DNA of 64,000 nucleotides. It comes from Gordionus sp. m RMFG-2023 (lineage: Eukaryota; Nematomorpha; Gordioida; Chordodea; Parachordodidae). Under the pieces are notes generated by a model. That model saw only the letters and a list, made by a program, of their open reading frames with translations. It made no database searches and was not told where the DNA came from. The stretch is from NCBI RefSeq assembly GCF_954871325.1, contig NC_088776.1, forward strand, positions 15,686,052-15,750,051, written 5' to 3'. Position numbers and translations under genes: made by a program. The first letter of the stretch is position 1. Each line of letters begins with the position of its first letter. This document shows, one piece after another, positions 12,601-24,381 of the stretch.

Positions 12601-15600
12601 TTTGCAAGGTATTTTTATTTAAAAATGGAGTTTTTATTTTAGCTAAGTTATATATTACATGATGTCAAACCTGGAAAATATTATTTTTCCTATGGTTAGG
12701 ACTGGGCAAAAAAAACACTATTCTTGGTTTTATTTTTAAAAATGGGATAGAAATAAATTATGTCAACATATCTGCCATTTGCGAATATGAGTAATGATAC
12801 GTTTGCCCTTTTTACGTAGTCGATATGCTTTAAAAAAAGAAGATTAGTATTTAATATTATTTTTAATATAAATTAGCACGACGACAGTTCTGTAAAAAAG
12901 GGATCTAAAGGCTTGTATATAACGATAGGCTTTAATTTGCTGAGACCTATAAACGTTTTAACCGAGCTTAAACACCAAACTTCCGAAGAAATTATCAATA
13001 CATCCTTACGTTTCGATCATCAACAAATGGACCAGTCTATGAATTCTATAGATGATTCCGGTTATGACGGGGTAGTATGCGAAAACGCAGCAGCGGAATA
13101 TTCAACATTTTTTCTCCCTTCCAACATTACGAAATCGATTTTTATCACAGAGTATAAATAAAAAATCACATCTGTTTACTTTTTCCCTCCCCAACAACAA
13201 CTTTTGTTGTAAAAAAAACAATTACATTTTCATAATTTAGAGTTCATATTATCAGGGGCAGATTGGGAGGCTTACTCTCAGAGGGGCGCCAAATGGCCAA
13301 TTATCGCATATTATTATGGAGTGAAATTAATCATTTTCTTTTAAATATTACGAATTAAATTCCACATTTGAAAATACGTTCGTATTAGGTCTATTCAAAA
13401 ACGAATCAATAAGTGCATTATTCATATTCGATTCGTTCTATTCGTGTTTGTGCGAATAATAAAATTATTCAATTCAAATTATTCGAATAATAATTCATTT
13501 TTTTTTGAATATTATATAATAATTCATACAAAAATATATTGATAAATTTTTAAAATATTTTTTACGGTACTTAAAATTTTAAACCGAAAAAAAATGATAG
13601 TAATCTGATTATGAAGAACATGCGATCAAGTTATTAACGAAATTAAATTGCATATTAATTTAATATATAATGAATGCCAAGCCAATATTTAAGGTAACAA
13701 GTTTTTATTGTTCTTCTCTACAAGACATGCGATATTTCGAAGCAAATTGGTTTCAATTGGGAAAAGTCTTTCACAAGCAGATGATACACCTTATTAATCA
13801 CATACCTTTTGTAGGTTATCAATAGAAATGACAATTATGATTAAAAAACATATTAATATTCCAAATCTCAAGGGTCCAGTATTAAAAAATGCTGGGCCAG
13901 ATAATTTATACACAAAAATCTCAATTATCTGATTTTTCGTTAATCTTGATGGGACAAGCATTAAAATTTATATATATTTTTGAATCTCAAGCTAATATAT
14001 TGATTAATACTATTACAGGTCTGTCCGCGCAACTTGTGCAAGAAATCTTAACAAGCCGGAGTTTTGCAGATCTCTGACTCCGAATATATTCCTATTCGAG
14101 CAAATCAGAAATGAATAATTTGCTATTCGTTCATTATTATTAGATTTGTTTTTGAATATGCCTAGTTCATACTAAGATCGCCATTATAATATATCAATTT
14201 TTATTTTAGGAAAACAACAGCACTAAATGTGATAATAAAGTTTTTATTCAAATTTCGCATCGTTGACAACCCCCGCAAATTTTATCTTCATGAAAAAAAA
14301 GTTTCCCCTTCTACCGGAAAAGGTTCATAAATTGATCATCTTTAAGCTTTTTGGCTTAAGCATATTATATTAAAAAAACTAATATGCAAAGTATCTAGCC
14401 AAAGTATTTATATTAATTTTAATTTATAAACCTATTTCGTTTTGAAGATTTTCAGTGTCAAACCATTTGATTTATCGGTTTGGGTTCAGGAGGAAGAAAA
14501 TATAAAGGTTTAGAGGAATTAAATTTTATAAAGATAACCTTTATTGAAGATTCAGTAATTATTATTTTTTTATACAAGGTACCAATTATTCATAAATTAT
14601 AATTTATATATTTCTTTTAATACAATAATTCAATTGCATAACCTTTCAGACATAATCAGGGGTGTATTGCTATAGATCTTAAGCTCCCCCCCTGCCGCCA
14701 AAATTTTATAATATTTTTTCAAAAGTGTTAAATTTGAATTCTTTTTCTTGTTATTATTGTTATAAAAATAAAAAAAATTTATATAGTCAAAAATTTTTTT
14801 CATATTTTTTTATAGCTACATAGAAGATAGAAAAACAAAAGTTTTATTTTTTAATATTTTTATGTTCATTATTTTTATATAAATTTTTATAAGTCACCGC
14901 CGCTTCTGCTTTGATTAAAGTATAGAGTTAGTTTCATCACCAAAACAAGTAGTGATGATAAATAGCTCCATTTTTAACCAATTTTGAGCGAACTCTAAAA
15001 AAAGGGCAAACCAAATTTTTAAGCGAAGCTCAATCTTGATAAAAATATACTTTGCCACAAGTCTAAGCGAATTTATTCAACGGTTAGGATTTAGCCGATT
15101 TAACAACTTTACAGACAAGAAATAGACCAATTTTAACAAAATCTTTTAAATGTTAAAATAGGAATTTAAACCATCAGGCTATTCGGTGTCCTTTTGCCAA
15201 TTAATCATTTTTTTTATTGATTGATCCATATATAAAAATATAAATCATTAGGAACATGTTGACGATAATATTATATAATATAAGTAAATATTTACAGATA
15301 TTGCTCGATTCAGAAATTTTACTTTTAAAAAATCTAAAAACTAGTAAGATATAGACCAATTTACAATTTCTCTAGAAATCATCATGCAGTCGCGTCTAAT
15401 TGATAGCTTTGAGGGTAAACTTGAATTTTAATAAAATTTTATTTTATTTTACAAATTCTTTCCTATATATATACACTTTATTCAAAAAGAAATTGTCCTA
15501 AGAACCTAGATGCGCAATTTGACGAAAAACAAATAAAAAGATATGTCAAAAATTCAAATTAAATAAATATCTATAAAGATATTCCTAATGAAAATCTTTA

Positions 15601-18600
15601 AATTCCCTAATGTGTATATACTTATATGTTCTTAAATATTATTGGACCTTCGATATTGAAATGGATTCCAGAGCATATATCAAAATATTGAAAAGGAATT
15701 ATCACGGGCGAGTGAAATCTTTTTAAAGAAAAATACTGAAATGAAGCATATTTATATATATCCTAATTTGTAGATATTGGTGGTATATAATTTGTTACAT
15801 TATTTTTAAAATATAAAATAACGAAAGAATTATTCACATTCGTAATAAAAAATAAATCAATTATATATATCCTATTTTTTGATAATATATTTGGAAAAAT
15901 CATATCTCCCCCTCCTCCGCCAAGTTTTAAAGCAATACACCGCTGGACATAATACAATGATGATTATGTAAATCACGGATAAATAAAACATTCTGTTTTC
16001 ATTAATAAATAACCCAAATATAATTTTTAATAATAGTAAAACTATTTTATAAAATACAACCTGATCATTTAAAAAAACATATGACTATGATTACATCACT
16101 TGCCCTTTAGAAAACCGACTCCTATATACCTTGAAATTGGTTAGACCCTTTATTCCATATTCTCATTCCAGTTTCTTTATTCACTGCCAATTTGATTATT
16201 GTCTACCTAGAAAGCAGTCTCGGGACATAATTTAACCATATGATTACCTACACACCCCATCTCATCCGTCCTGGCATCTGATAAGGGTCCGTTCTTTCCC
16301 CTCCCTTATCTTCGCATATTCGTTCATTTTTCAATACATTCTTATTTCTTCTTCCCTGGCGGCATTAACCCATCTTCTCGATTACTTTCAACCGTCTATC
16401 TCTAAAATCTCTATCACCTTTTACCCCAGCCATGTAAAAATTGCATATATAACCTCTCTTTTTTTTTCCTTTTTTCTACTTCTCCTTCTTTTTATTTTTA
16501 TTTCAATTTTATAAATAATATTCTCATCCTTTCGGGACTCCGTTGTTGAAATGTATATCACCTTTTCTTACCCTTTCGGGGATCGGGGAACACACCCGTT
16601 GTTGAAAAACAATTGAGATTTCTTTATTCCATTCGTGTTTAAACTCCTGGTCCCTTCTGTTTGATATGTCTTCTTTTATTTTTACGTATTATAGGTTGGA
16701 GAACAAGGTGATATAGATCGAATTTAGAGAGATCGACTGAATCGAGAAGATGAGTTAGAGCTTCCAGGTAAGAAGCAGCAAGAATAGTTGAAGAAATGTT
16801 GAACAAGACACAGAAACGCGAAGATCAAGAATGATGGAAAGAACATAACCTTGCCCTATACCACAACGGGAGATGCTAGGCATTTGAAGGTAATCATATT
16901 GTTAAATTCTGTCGACTGATTACGCAGTATATAATAATCAGATGTTTGCAGTGAAAAAAGACTTACGACAGGGAATAGAAGGTATAGCCAATCTCCCTGT
17001 AATAGGAGTCGGTGCAAGGGTGTTGTAATCATATTTTTTTGTTTAATGATTATGTTGTATTTTTAATAAGATAATTTTATTATCATTATATGTTGGGTTA
17101 TTTATTAACATGTTAAAATTGAATGTTTTATTTATCCGTGATTTACATAATCAGATATTGTATTATATCTGAATAATTAATTATTGTATTAAATGAATAT
17201 GTAAAAATTTATGATTTAGTGTAAAGATGGAAATTAAAATTTATTCGACACCATTTTTTATTTCGCATTTTATAAATTAATAAAGTTATCAGAACCCTTT
17301 CGATATTTATTTAAATTTTAATAAAATCATTATTTAAAACTATGATTAATTAGAGTAATTGATTAAATAACCTTTTAAACTCACTTGGATGGCCAATTGA
17401 TACATAAAATATTGGACCAAAGTAAGTTCTAGAAAAGTAAGGAATACTAAGAAAACATTATTAAAAGACATCGAATCAATTTCCTCCTAGTGCTAGTATA
17501 GTTCCTAAGGCATCCTTAGTCAAAAAGAACCTTTTTCGAAAAATATGATTTTTGAAAAGTGAGATATACTAAAAAATAAAAATTTCATTTTGTAGCTCTA
17601 CTAAAAAGACTTTTAGTAAATATTTAATGATTATTTTAAATAATAATGGAGTTTTTATATGTTATAAATTTTGAATCTAAAGGTTCCACATGTTTAGCTA
17701 TTTTTCTTTATTTTAATTTTATAAAAAATTCTACTTTGATCTTTTCCACTTTCTTTTGTTTCATATTTTTTTTAGTCATTAGAGATATAGCTAATTAATT
17801 TAAAAAATATTATTAGCCAAAGCTATTTAAAATTGACTGGCTATTAGTCGTAGACATAAAAGCTATAATTATTTTTGTTGGCGAAGCTTTAACTTAGTCC
17901 CCACTTAAAAATAAACTTTTTTATTTAAAAAAATGTAAATTTAAAATCAGGGATATGAATTCTTCTACAAAAAAAAGGGTTCAGGTCCGGGTACAGTGAT
18001 AAAATTTAAAAAGGGTCCGCGTTCGGGTTAAGGGAACAAAATAAGACTTTTTTCATTCATTTATTATTATCCTTCAATTATATACACATTCATAATTTAC
18101 AAATAAAAAATTTAAAAATGAAATAATTTATATTTTATTTAATCGCACAATTATAATATCTTCTAAAATGTCATCATTTAGATTTCCACGTAAATTAGAC
18201 AATTTATATTTCAAAAATGAAAATCCACGTTCTACGCTTACCTAAAATAGATAGTTATCTTATTGTACTTCTGTCGCCGGTACAGCCATGTCGATTCTAG
18301 ACAAGATATATAATTCTGGATATTTTCTTCTCAGAATTTTAAATTATTTTTATCCTTATTTATTCTCTTAACTTCTGAGAACTTTTCTATTAATGAATGC
18401 AATCGGCATTTTTTGATCCTTCTTTCTATCTGATGATAATTTGATATTTTTTCTCTATCTAAAAGTAAAATTTCAAGATCATCAATGTTGCTATCATTAT
18501 AATTATTATCACTACAACCAGTAGGTATTATTGTCTCACCAATATATTGTAAAGGAGTTTTGTGTATGCCATAAATCCTTAAGATGGGCTTTAGCCATTT

Positions 18601-19977
18601 GTTTTTGCTCAATACCGAGCGTCTAAATATATAGAAGCATATACAATAATATTTTGCAAATATTGTTGCTCTCGAATTTTTATGTTTTCTAATATTTCGT
18701 ATGAAAAAGGACGAGTAAATCTTTCTAAATCTAATTGACATCTAATCCATATTCTATAAAAATCAGAAACATAATTGTTCTGATCGTAATCTTAATGTTG
18801 TTATTTTTAAAGGAACTAATACACTAGTAAGGTCCTTAATTTGGCATCAATCATCTTCCGACAAAATAACTTCACATGCTCCTATTATAAGATTATTACA
18901 GAAATCTTTCAAACTTAAAAATCGTTCTAACATCAAACAAATTGAGGATCAACGTGTTGTGCAATCTAATATTGTCATTGACTTTTTCATAGATTTTAAT
19001 ATTCTTACAATTGTGGGAGTTCTTAAATAATGATAGTTTTAAAGTGATTGTTTCTTAGGCGTCATTAATAGCCAATATTGTAGAGTATGGGCTGCACATC
19101 TGATGCAATATATATTTGTGGGGAAATCTATTAATAAATTTACATAATAAAATATTGTTACCTACATTAGAAAATAATTTATGATATCAATCTCTAAATA
19201 AAATGGAAGTTCAGGAAGATATTTGAAAGAAAAACGCGAAAATAAAATAAATGATTCCGCGAAATAAAATTTTATATTATTTTTTAAAAAATTTTTATAT
19301 TATTTTTTAAAAAAATATTTCTATTTTTAAAATTTTTATATGACACTTAGAACCCTTGGACCCTCCACCTTTAAAAGGGGTTCGGGTACAGACAAAATAC
19401 GAAGGTTCAGGAGGGTCCGGGTTTGGTTCACATCCCTGTTTAAAACCTTTTTTTTAAGAAGATTTTGAATATAATTTACTTTTTGTTTTTTATTATATAT
19501 AATACAACATTAGTTTACCTCAGGAAAATAGCAGATACCGAAAAATTATACTACATAGCAGATATGCATCGGCTGACAAGCGTGCATAAGAGTAAAAGTG
19601 AGGATTGCGCACATATTCCTGATACGGCATTTGTCTTAAAAGATCACATTGAATCGGAAATATTAGTAAAGATCATTTGATCATGTTTTACTTAATATTA
19701 TAGCACTTTTCAAGGAAAGCACCGTAAATTTAGAACGCTAGTAAATCAGAAAACTTCATAAGGGAATTACGTCCAACATTTTATATAATAATATATTTTT
19801 TAAATTTGATGGAAAATTTTTTTATATTTATTTATATATTAGTGGGATTCATTTAGCATTCCGGAGTTGCACAATTTTGTCAAAATTTTAGACCAAGAAG
19901 AAAAAGTGAGCATAGACAATATCAAAAAAACATATCTAAAAAAATACCAGGCATTAAAACAACTTATGACAGTATAA
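6685..19977 (+). CDS. RASSF: RASSF-type Ras-association protein (C1-RA-SARAH), six exons
   Basis: Rebuilt exons are 6685-6934, 11603-12381, 12877-13151, 14210-14322, 19514-19665 and 19843-19977. All phases agree and give 567 codons plus stop. The first two exons form a complete C1 zinc finger: H52, C65, C68, C82, C85, H90, C93, C101, with the canonical 12-2-13-2-4-2-7 spacing. A long Ser-rich linker follows (about 102-350). The Ras-association domain runs from about 415 to 510, with FFLPSNITKS, the VDNPRKFYL segment (the family's DDPRKFAL) and VYLRKIAD. The C-terminal SARAH helix (524-567) contains WDSFSIPELHNFVKIL. Known RASSF1/3/5 proteins are scaffolds binding Ras-like GTPases through RA and MST/Hippo kinases through SARAH; that role is inferred. 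The linker is longer than in human RASSF1. Introns are 4668, 495, 1058, 5191 and 177 nt and hold many hAT elements. The exon-2 donor (GTTGTT) is weak. The start at 6685 is the only in-frame ATG after the upstream stop, though an earlier exon is possible. Confidence 0.95.
7451..8630 (-). mobile_element. hAT element in RASSF intron 1
   Basis: The termini are CAGGGTTG at the left and CAACCCTG at the right. Flanking 8-mers are AATTAAAT and AATTAAAA (7 of 8 identical). The minus-strand frame 7832-7581 encodes a hAT C-terminal segment (SDRNWSVWGNIHMKK...KLVRVYHNLRL), corresponding to the ASERNWS...F-N-L-R region of intact transposases. The rest of the transposase has decayed or been deleted. Confidence 0.85.
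9205..9470. repeat. Short tandem repeats in RASSF intron 1
   Basis: Two separate arrays. At about 9209-9310 a unit of roughly 53 bp (TTTGGTTTAAATTATTATG core) occurs twice. At 9387-9469 a 28-bp unit (AATGACATTTAATGATATCA plus GAGTTGTT) occurs three times with almost no change, so the array is young or unstable. Confidence 0.85.
11279..11476. mobile_element. MITE, TAGTGTTGTTAAACGG family, in RASSF intron 1
   Basis: The termini TAGGGCTGTTAAACAG and the reverse complement of TAGTGTTGTTAAACGA match the element at 2795-3017. Flanking 8-mers AAAAAGAT and GAAGAGAT share 6 of 8 bases. It ends 126 bp before the exon 2 acceptor. Internally it has the same GCAAGCCTCGAGATTT block and its inverted partner. 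Confidence 0.8.
13386..14164. mobile_element. hAT-like element in RASSF intron 3
   Basis: Terminal repeats TAGGTCTATTCAAAAACGAATC and TAGGCATATTCAAAAACAAATC are inverted. Flanking 8-mers GTTCGTAT and GTTCATAC share 6 of 8 bases. Subterminal DNA is dense in ATTCG/CGAAT motifs, likely transposase-binding repeats. A 62-codon frame inside (13889-14077) shows no clear motif. The element ends 45 bp before RASSF exon 4. Confidence 0.75.
14657..15945. mobile_element. hAT-type element with perfect 8-bp target duplication, RASSF intron 4
   Basis: The left end CAGGGGTGTATTGCT pairs with the right end AGCAATACACCGCTG. Perfect 8-bp duplications GACATAAT lie at 14649-14656 and 15946-15953. C-rich subterminal blocks (CCCCCCCTGCCGCC at the left, CTCCCCCTCCTCCGCC at the right) face each other. 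No transposase remnant was recognised inside, so it is probably non-autonomous. Confidence 0.85.
15961..17153. mobile_element. Inverted-repeat element, unclassified, RASSF intron 4
   Basis: The left arm (15961 onward) begins TGATTATGTAAATCACGGAT. Its reverse complement ends at 17153, and pairing continues with a small indel for about 60 bp through ATAACCCAA. It begins only 7 bp after the target duplication of the preceding hAT element. The interior is richer in G and C than its surroundings and contains a duplicated CCGTTGTTGAAA motif (16541-16550 region and 16597-16607 region). No protein was recognised and no clear target duplication was found. Confidence 0.65.
17948..19438 (-). mobile_element. 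hAT element in RASSF intron 4
   Basis: The left end CAGGGATATGAA and the right end TTCACATCCCTG form inverted termini. Flanking 8-mers are TTTAAAAT and TTTAAAAC (7 of 8). Subterminal repeats are GGTCCGGGT/GGGTTCGGG. On the minus strand near 18240-18135 is the conserved hAT dimerisation segment (VSVERGFSFLKYKLSNL...DILEDIIIVRL). Upstream, 18741-18331 is a 136-codon frame from the same strand without its own recognisable motif. The transposase is broken. Confidence 0.85.
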
Positions 19978-19987
19978 TAGACGGTGA

Positions 19988-19993
19988 AATAAA
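19988..19993 (+). terminator. RASSF polyadenylation signal
   Basis: AATAAA begins 11 bases after the RASSF stop codon, implying a very short 3' untranslated region. Confidence 0.5.
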
Positions 19994-22900
19994 CAAATCT
20001 TTTTATTTAATTTTTTTTATTGGTTCAAAATTGCTTTTAAATGTAAAATTGTATAATCTATTAGGCGATATTTTGTAAAATTCAATCAAGAATCACTTAT
20101 ATTTAATTATTTATTATTGAATTTATAAACTATATAGCGCTAATGCATTCACTTCTGTTCCCTACATTATCTAAAATGGTTCTCATATTGCCCATTTTTA
20201 TTAAAGTCATTATGCAATAAAATAATTTATAATAAATCTTAATATCCCAGTCTTTTGTGAATGGGAAAATTCGTTGATATTTAATCATTGAAAAATTTTA
20301 GATTCTAGTGCTGTAACGTTACTTCAAAAAAGAAACGCGTTAGGATGCATTCATAGTGGCCCGCTTTTCGCATACGTAAACTATGCGTAAAATACAAAGT
20401 ATGTTATTTGATATGATGCATTCATAGTGAAGCTATGCGTTTTTGGATCCGATTTATTTGTCGTTGTTTAAACGTTATGTAAAAAATCAAATACAAGTCA
20501 TTTTGTATTTTTCGTTGCGGCCGCCAAAAATCCGATAAATTTTGAAGCAATTATAAATTGCGTAACTCATAAATGCCTTTATTATGATAAAAGTCCAATG
20601 TATAAAAATCATTAGATAAGCCAAATGCACCAAATATGATAATAACTTAGAATCTATATTTGACGAAATGAGTTTATTATGGTATCCTCCTGTTGAGGGT
20701 ATGAAATATGTTATAACACCCAATACTATATTATGTTTATTAATTTAAAATATTAGGACCCTTTGATTATGAAATTCACTTATATTAAAAAATTCTGAAA
20801 TTTAAGATAATTAGAATAAGTTAACAAAATATTATATATAAATTTTCTTTTATTTTTATACAAAAATAATATATTAAAGTTCAGTTGGTAATAATTTTTT
20901 ATTTATTTTTAACAGCAATTATTTTCAAAATTTATCAGATAAACAAATGCGCCTAACAGAGCTTTCATTGTTTTAAGCTGGTGCAGAGGATGGGAAGGCT
21001 TTATTTTATTTAATAAATAAACATTTTAATTAGAAGAATTTATTTAAAATATTTCTTATCAGATCATCTCCCTCATCAAGAATCATTTAGATCCTCATCA
21101 ATTTTTTTTTCTTTGTCAAAATTTAATCTGAATTCATATTTTTAATATTTTATGTTTTTTTTAGATCTGAGCAGCTGGACATCGAAGTTGAAATATTTGA
21201 ATTAGGGCACAATCTACACTTTTAGCGCCCTTAATTTTTTTTATTTGTGTAAAAAAAATTTCATACTGAGGTCATGGCAGAATTAGATCATCTTCACCTG
21301 AATAAATAAATATTAATGATATATTATTATAAAAATTAATTATAAAATTAGAGAATATAAATTTGATTAATCAGTATAAATAAAATAAAAATGAACTTTT
21401 GTGACTGATCTGAATTGAAAGCTCGACCCAAATTATTTATAAAAATATATTAAAATTACTACTGTTTTAATCGGAATCATGGAATTTTCCAAAATCTATA
21501 ATATAGTCTCGAAAAACACTCCCAGCCTTTATAATATCTGGATTGGACAAAACGCCATTTTCCTATGCTTGCCATGAATTTAGTCGTAGAAAATTTTTAT
21601 TGTTTTTTGGGTGTAAAACCGTCAATATTGGAATTTTTTCATTTCAATAATGTGTTGTTTTATATCAAATCAATTTTTTTATTATCTTAATGATTTCATA
21701 TTCGTTATTAAGATTATCGATAAATTTTCAAAACATCTTTCTTGATTTTCAATTTTTTTAAAATAGGATATCCTCTTTCACTTAAGCCTTTTTTCTTAAT
21801 TGTTGTATCGCCAATCAATGGTAATGGTATCATTAATATAATACTTGCTTTTTAAAAAAATTTGGGTTTGGGCCGGGTCGGCAAAACTTTTTTAAAAAAA
21901 ATTTAGGGTAGGGCCGGGCTTGAAAAATTAGGCCCGATGCAGATCACTACCTGCCATACATTCCACTTTAGGTTGCACACTCCCTCTAAATGAATTTCTG
22001 TCCCATGAATAATAACGCGACCAAATTTCAAATTCAGAAAATTAAAATATCCAGATAAATAGTCATATATCTTAAAATTTCTAGTTTATATATATCTGTA
22101 TTTTCTAAATTTTAAAATGAACTTAAAAAAATGTTAAGATTTTATATTTAGATGATTATGCAAACTCTTCAATTTTAAGTAGTAAAGACAAATATAAGTG
22201 TGCCAAGCTTAGGGAGATTTTTTATTGATTAAAATTAGTGGCGAAAAAGTAATTCTTTGCTCATATTCGATTTATTAGAAGCTGAAATGATGGTAAAGCA
22301 GAATTTCGACATGAATTACAAAGAGTTCGCAAAATTTATTTCCTAAGATAAAAACTTATAAATAATATAGATTCTTCCAATAAAATCTAATCTTTTTTTT
22401 ATATTTGACTCTAACTATTCATAATATTCAAATAAAAATTGATAAAATTTACCAATACTGCATTTGTCCTATATAATAAAAACCTAGATTTGTCGAATAT
22501 TTCAATAAGTTTTCAAAATTTATCGCCATAATTTTTTAAATAAATCTTTGAATATTTTAGTAAAAAAAATTGTGATTTCATCTTGGAAGATTTTTTATAC
22601 ATGAAAATTATAAAAGATTTAGTTATAAAATTTTACTAAACACATTTGGAATTTTTGGTAAAATTTGATCAAATTTAAAGTGATTTATGTGGAAATAAAG
22701 TAAAAAACTAAAATCGCCCACAAGAAACATGAAATAATTTTAATATTTCTGAAGTGTCAAATATTTACGATAAATTTTAAATGCAAAATATTTCAAATTA
22801 TCCAAATAATTTTATTGAATATTGAATAAAATTATTTGACAAATAATATTTTTTTCCTTATTCATATTTGATTCAAATAGTTTTAATTGTATTTGTAACT

Positions 22901-23298
22901 TTATCTAAAATGAATTAATTCATTTTAGATAAAGTCCCAATTAATCTCATTTTCTTTATCATTGATATAAATCCCACATACTCACTTTTAGAATATGATG
23001 GGTCATTCATGACAATCTCCCAAAAATAAGAAGACTGGATAGGGATTGATAACTATTCCCATTCTCCAACCCCTAAGATTTTGCTGACTATTTTTATTGC
23101 AATATTATACTTATGAATATTTTCTTCAAGTCCTATACATTTAACATTATGTTTACATTTACTTGAAAAATAATAAAATTTTATTTTTTCAAACTAAATA
23201 CATAAAATAATGATGAAAAAACAAATGCACAATTTAAAAACAAATAGTATTTATATTGAATTATAATAAGCTAAACTCTAATGAGCAATCAATATGAA
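19994..23298. other. Intergenic region between RASSF and caprin
   Basis: No gene was recognised. It holds a duplicated ATGCATTCATAGTG motif (about 20348 and 20419) and, at about 21864-21960, one GC-rich hAT-type terminus (GGGCCGGGT blocks followed by GATGCAGATCACTA) with no partner nearby. The 20723-20487 minus-strand frame has hydrophobic stretches but no recognisable identity. Confidence 0.5.
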
Positions 23299-24381
23299 TT
23301 AAAAATATGATTGTCGTTCAGGATCAATCAAGGAGTCTTGCATAAAATTGAAGTTGCTTTGGAAGGAAGCCAATAGATCATTTAATGTACGAGTATGAGA
23401 AGAATTTTCATTCAAATGCTTGCTTGTGACAGTTGAAACATATGGCTTGATAACCTCATTTTGTGATAAAAATGTGCCCATGTTTTGAATATGCTGAAAA
23501 TGGGAAGGTGGTTTCCCATTTGTATTATGCCCATTGTTAATACTATTTATATTATCATTAGTGCCCATTGAAATGTTGGTAGGAATATTTTCAGGCTTCT
23601 CAATGACAACCATACCATCATTATCATCTGATGAAGATGTATCATCATTATTATTTGATTGTATATTATTATTTTTGGCTATTGGATGTTTCTGTTCAGA
23701 TATTGTGTTATTGATATTACCATTAGCATTTGATTTATATGAATGAAGATATGATTCAAAAAATTTAGATTGGTCTATCTTATCAACCAATGCTTTTAAT
23801 TGTTGATAAGTAAAATTAGTTTCCAAAAAGTTTTTGGGTTTAGGTGTTATTAAGGATGAAAGATGTTCAGATGATTGATTAAGAAAATCAGAAAATGACA
23901 ATTTAACTACTTTCATATCAAATACTGTAATATAGAATTTTTCTAAAATATTAAGTTCCACCTCAGTTAGGTTGTTTAAAAAATCCTCTTTGACTTTTGG
24001 AATTTGTAAAGCAGACAAAATGTAATATATTTTTAATATATAATATGAAATATTTGATTGGTCTTGATCTTTTTCCATTTTTTGTTTTTTAATTTGTTTT
24101 TTGGAATTTCGGGATATTTCATTATTCAATGTAATATATGTTTTATGTAAATCATTTAACGTTTCTAATAATACTATAACCTCTGAATAATGAGATACAG
24201 CAGTCTTTTGGTCGTCATTTAATTCGGTTCCTGATTTTTGTTTTTCTCTATAATCATCTAATTTTGCCTTTCGTTTTTCTAAATTTCTAATCTTTTTTTC
24301 TAGCACTAATACATATTGTTTATAAGTCTCTGTTTCAATATTTGTCTTATTATCTTGAGGTTTAATCTGTGTTGATGCCAT
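23299..24381 (-). CDS. CAPRIN: Caprin homologue, short form
   Basis: This is a single-exon frame of 360 residues. Residues 20-190 match the N-terminal helical and dimerisation region of caprin: KKIRNLEKRKAKLDDYREKQ near 29-48, then ELNDDQKTAVSHYSEVI and LTEVELNILEKFY. Residues 210-330 are an Asn/Ser-rich, low-complexity stretch. The C-terminus, TLNDLLASFQ then FNFMQDSLID, corresponds to the caprin segment (NFIQDSMLD in mammals) that binds the G3BP NTF2-like domain. Known caprins are cytoplasmic RNA-granule proteins acting with G3BP and FMRP in translation control. Mammalian caprin-1 has about 330 more residues rich in RGG motifs; here the frame stops six residues after the motif, and no splice donor is visible at the end. 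The start ATG follows an in-frame AT-rich leader. Function by homology only. Confidence 0.93.
   Translation of the reverse strand: MASTQIKPQDNKTNIETETYKQYVLVLEKKIRNLEKRKAKLDDYREKQKSGTELNDDQKTAVSHYSEVIVLLETLNDLHKTYITLNNEISRNSKKQIKKQKMEKDQDQSNISYYILKIYYILSALQIPKVKEDFLNNLTEVELNILEKFYITVFDMKVVKLSFSDFLNQSSEHLSSLITPKPKNFLETNFTYQQLKALVDKIDQSKFFESYLHSYKSNANGNINNTISEQKHPIAKNNNIQSNNNDDTSSSDDNDGMVVIEKPENIPTNISMGTNDNINSINNGHNTNGKPPSHFQHIQNMGTFLSQNEVIKPYVSTVTSKHLNENSSHTRTLNDLLASFQSNFNFMQDSLIDPERQSYF

Noticed and set aside
23534-23746. Plus-strand frame opposite caprin
   Set aside because: Antisense of the Asn/Ser-rich caprin segment, with no motif of its own.
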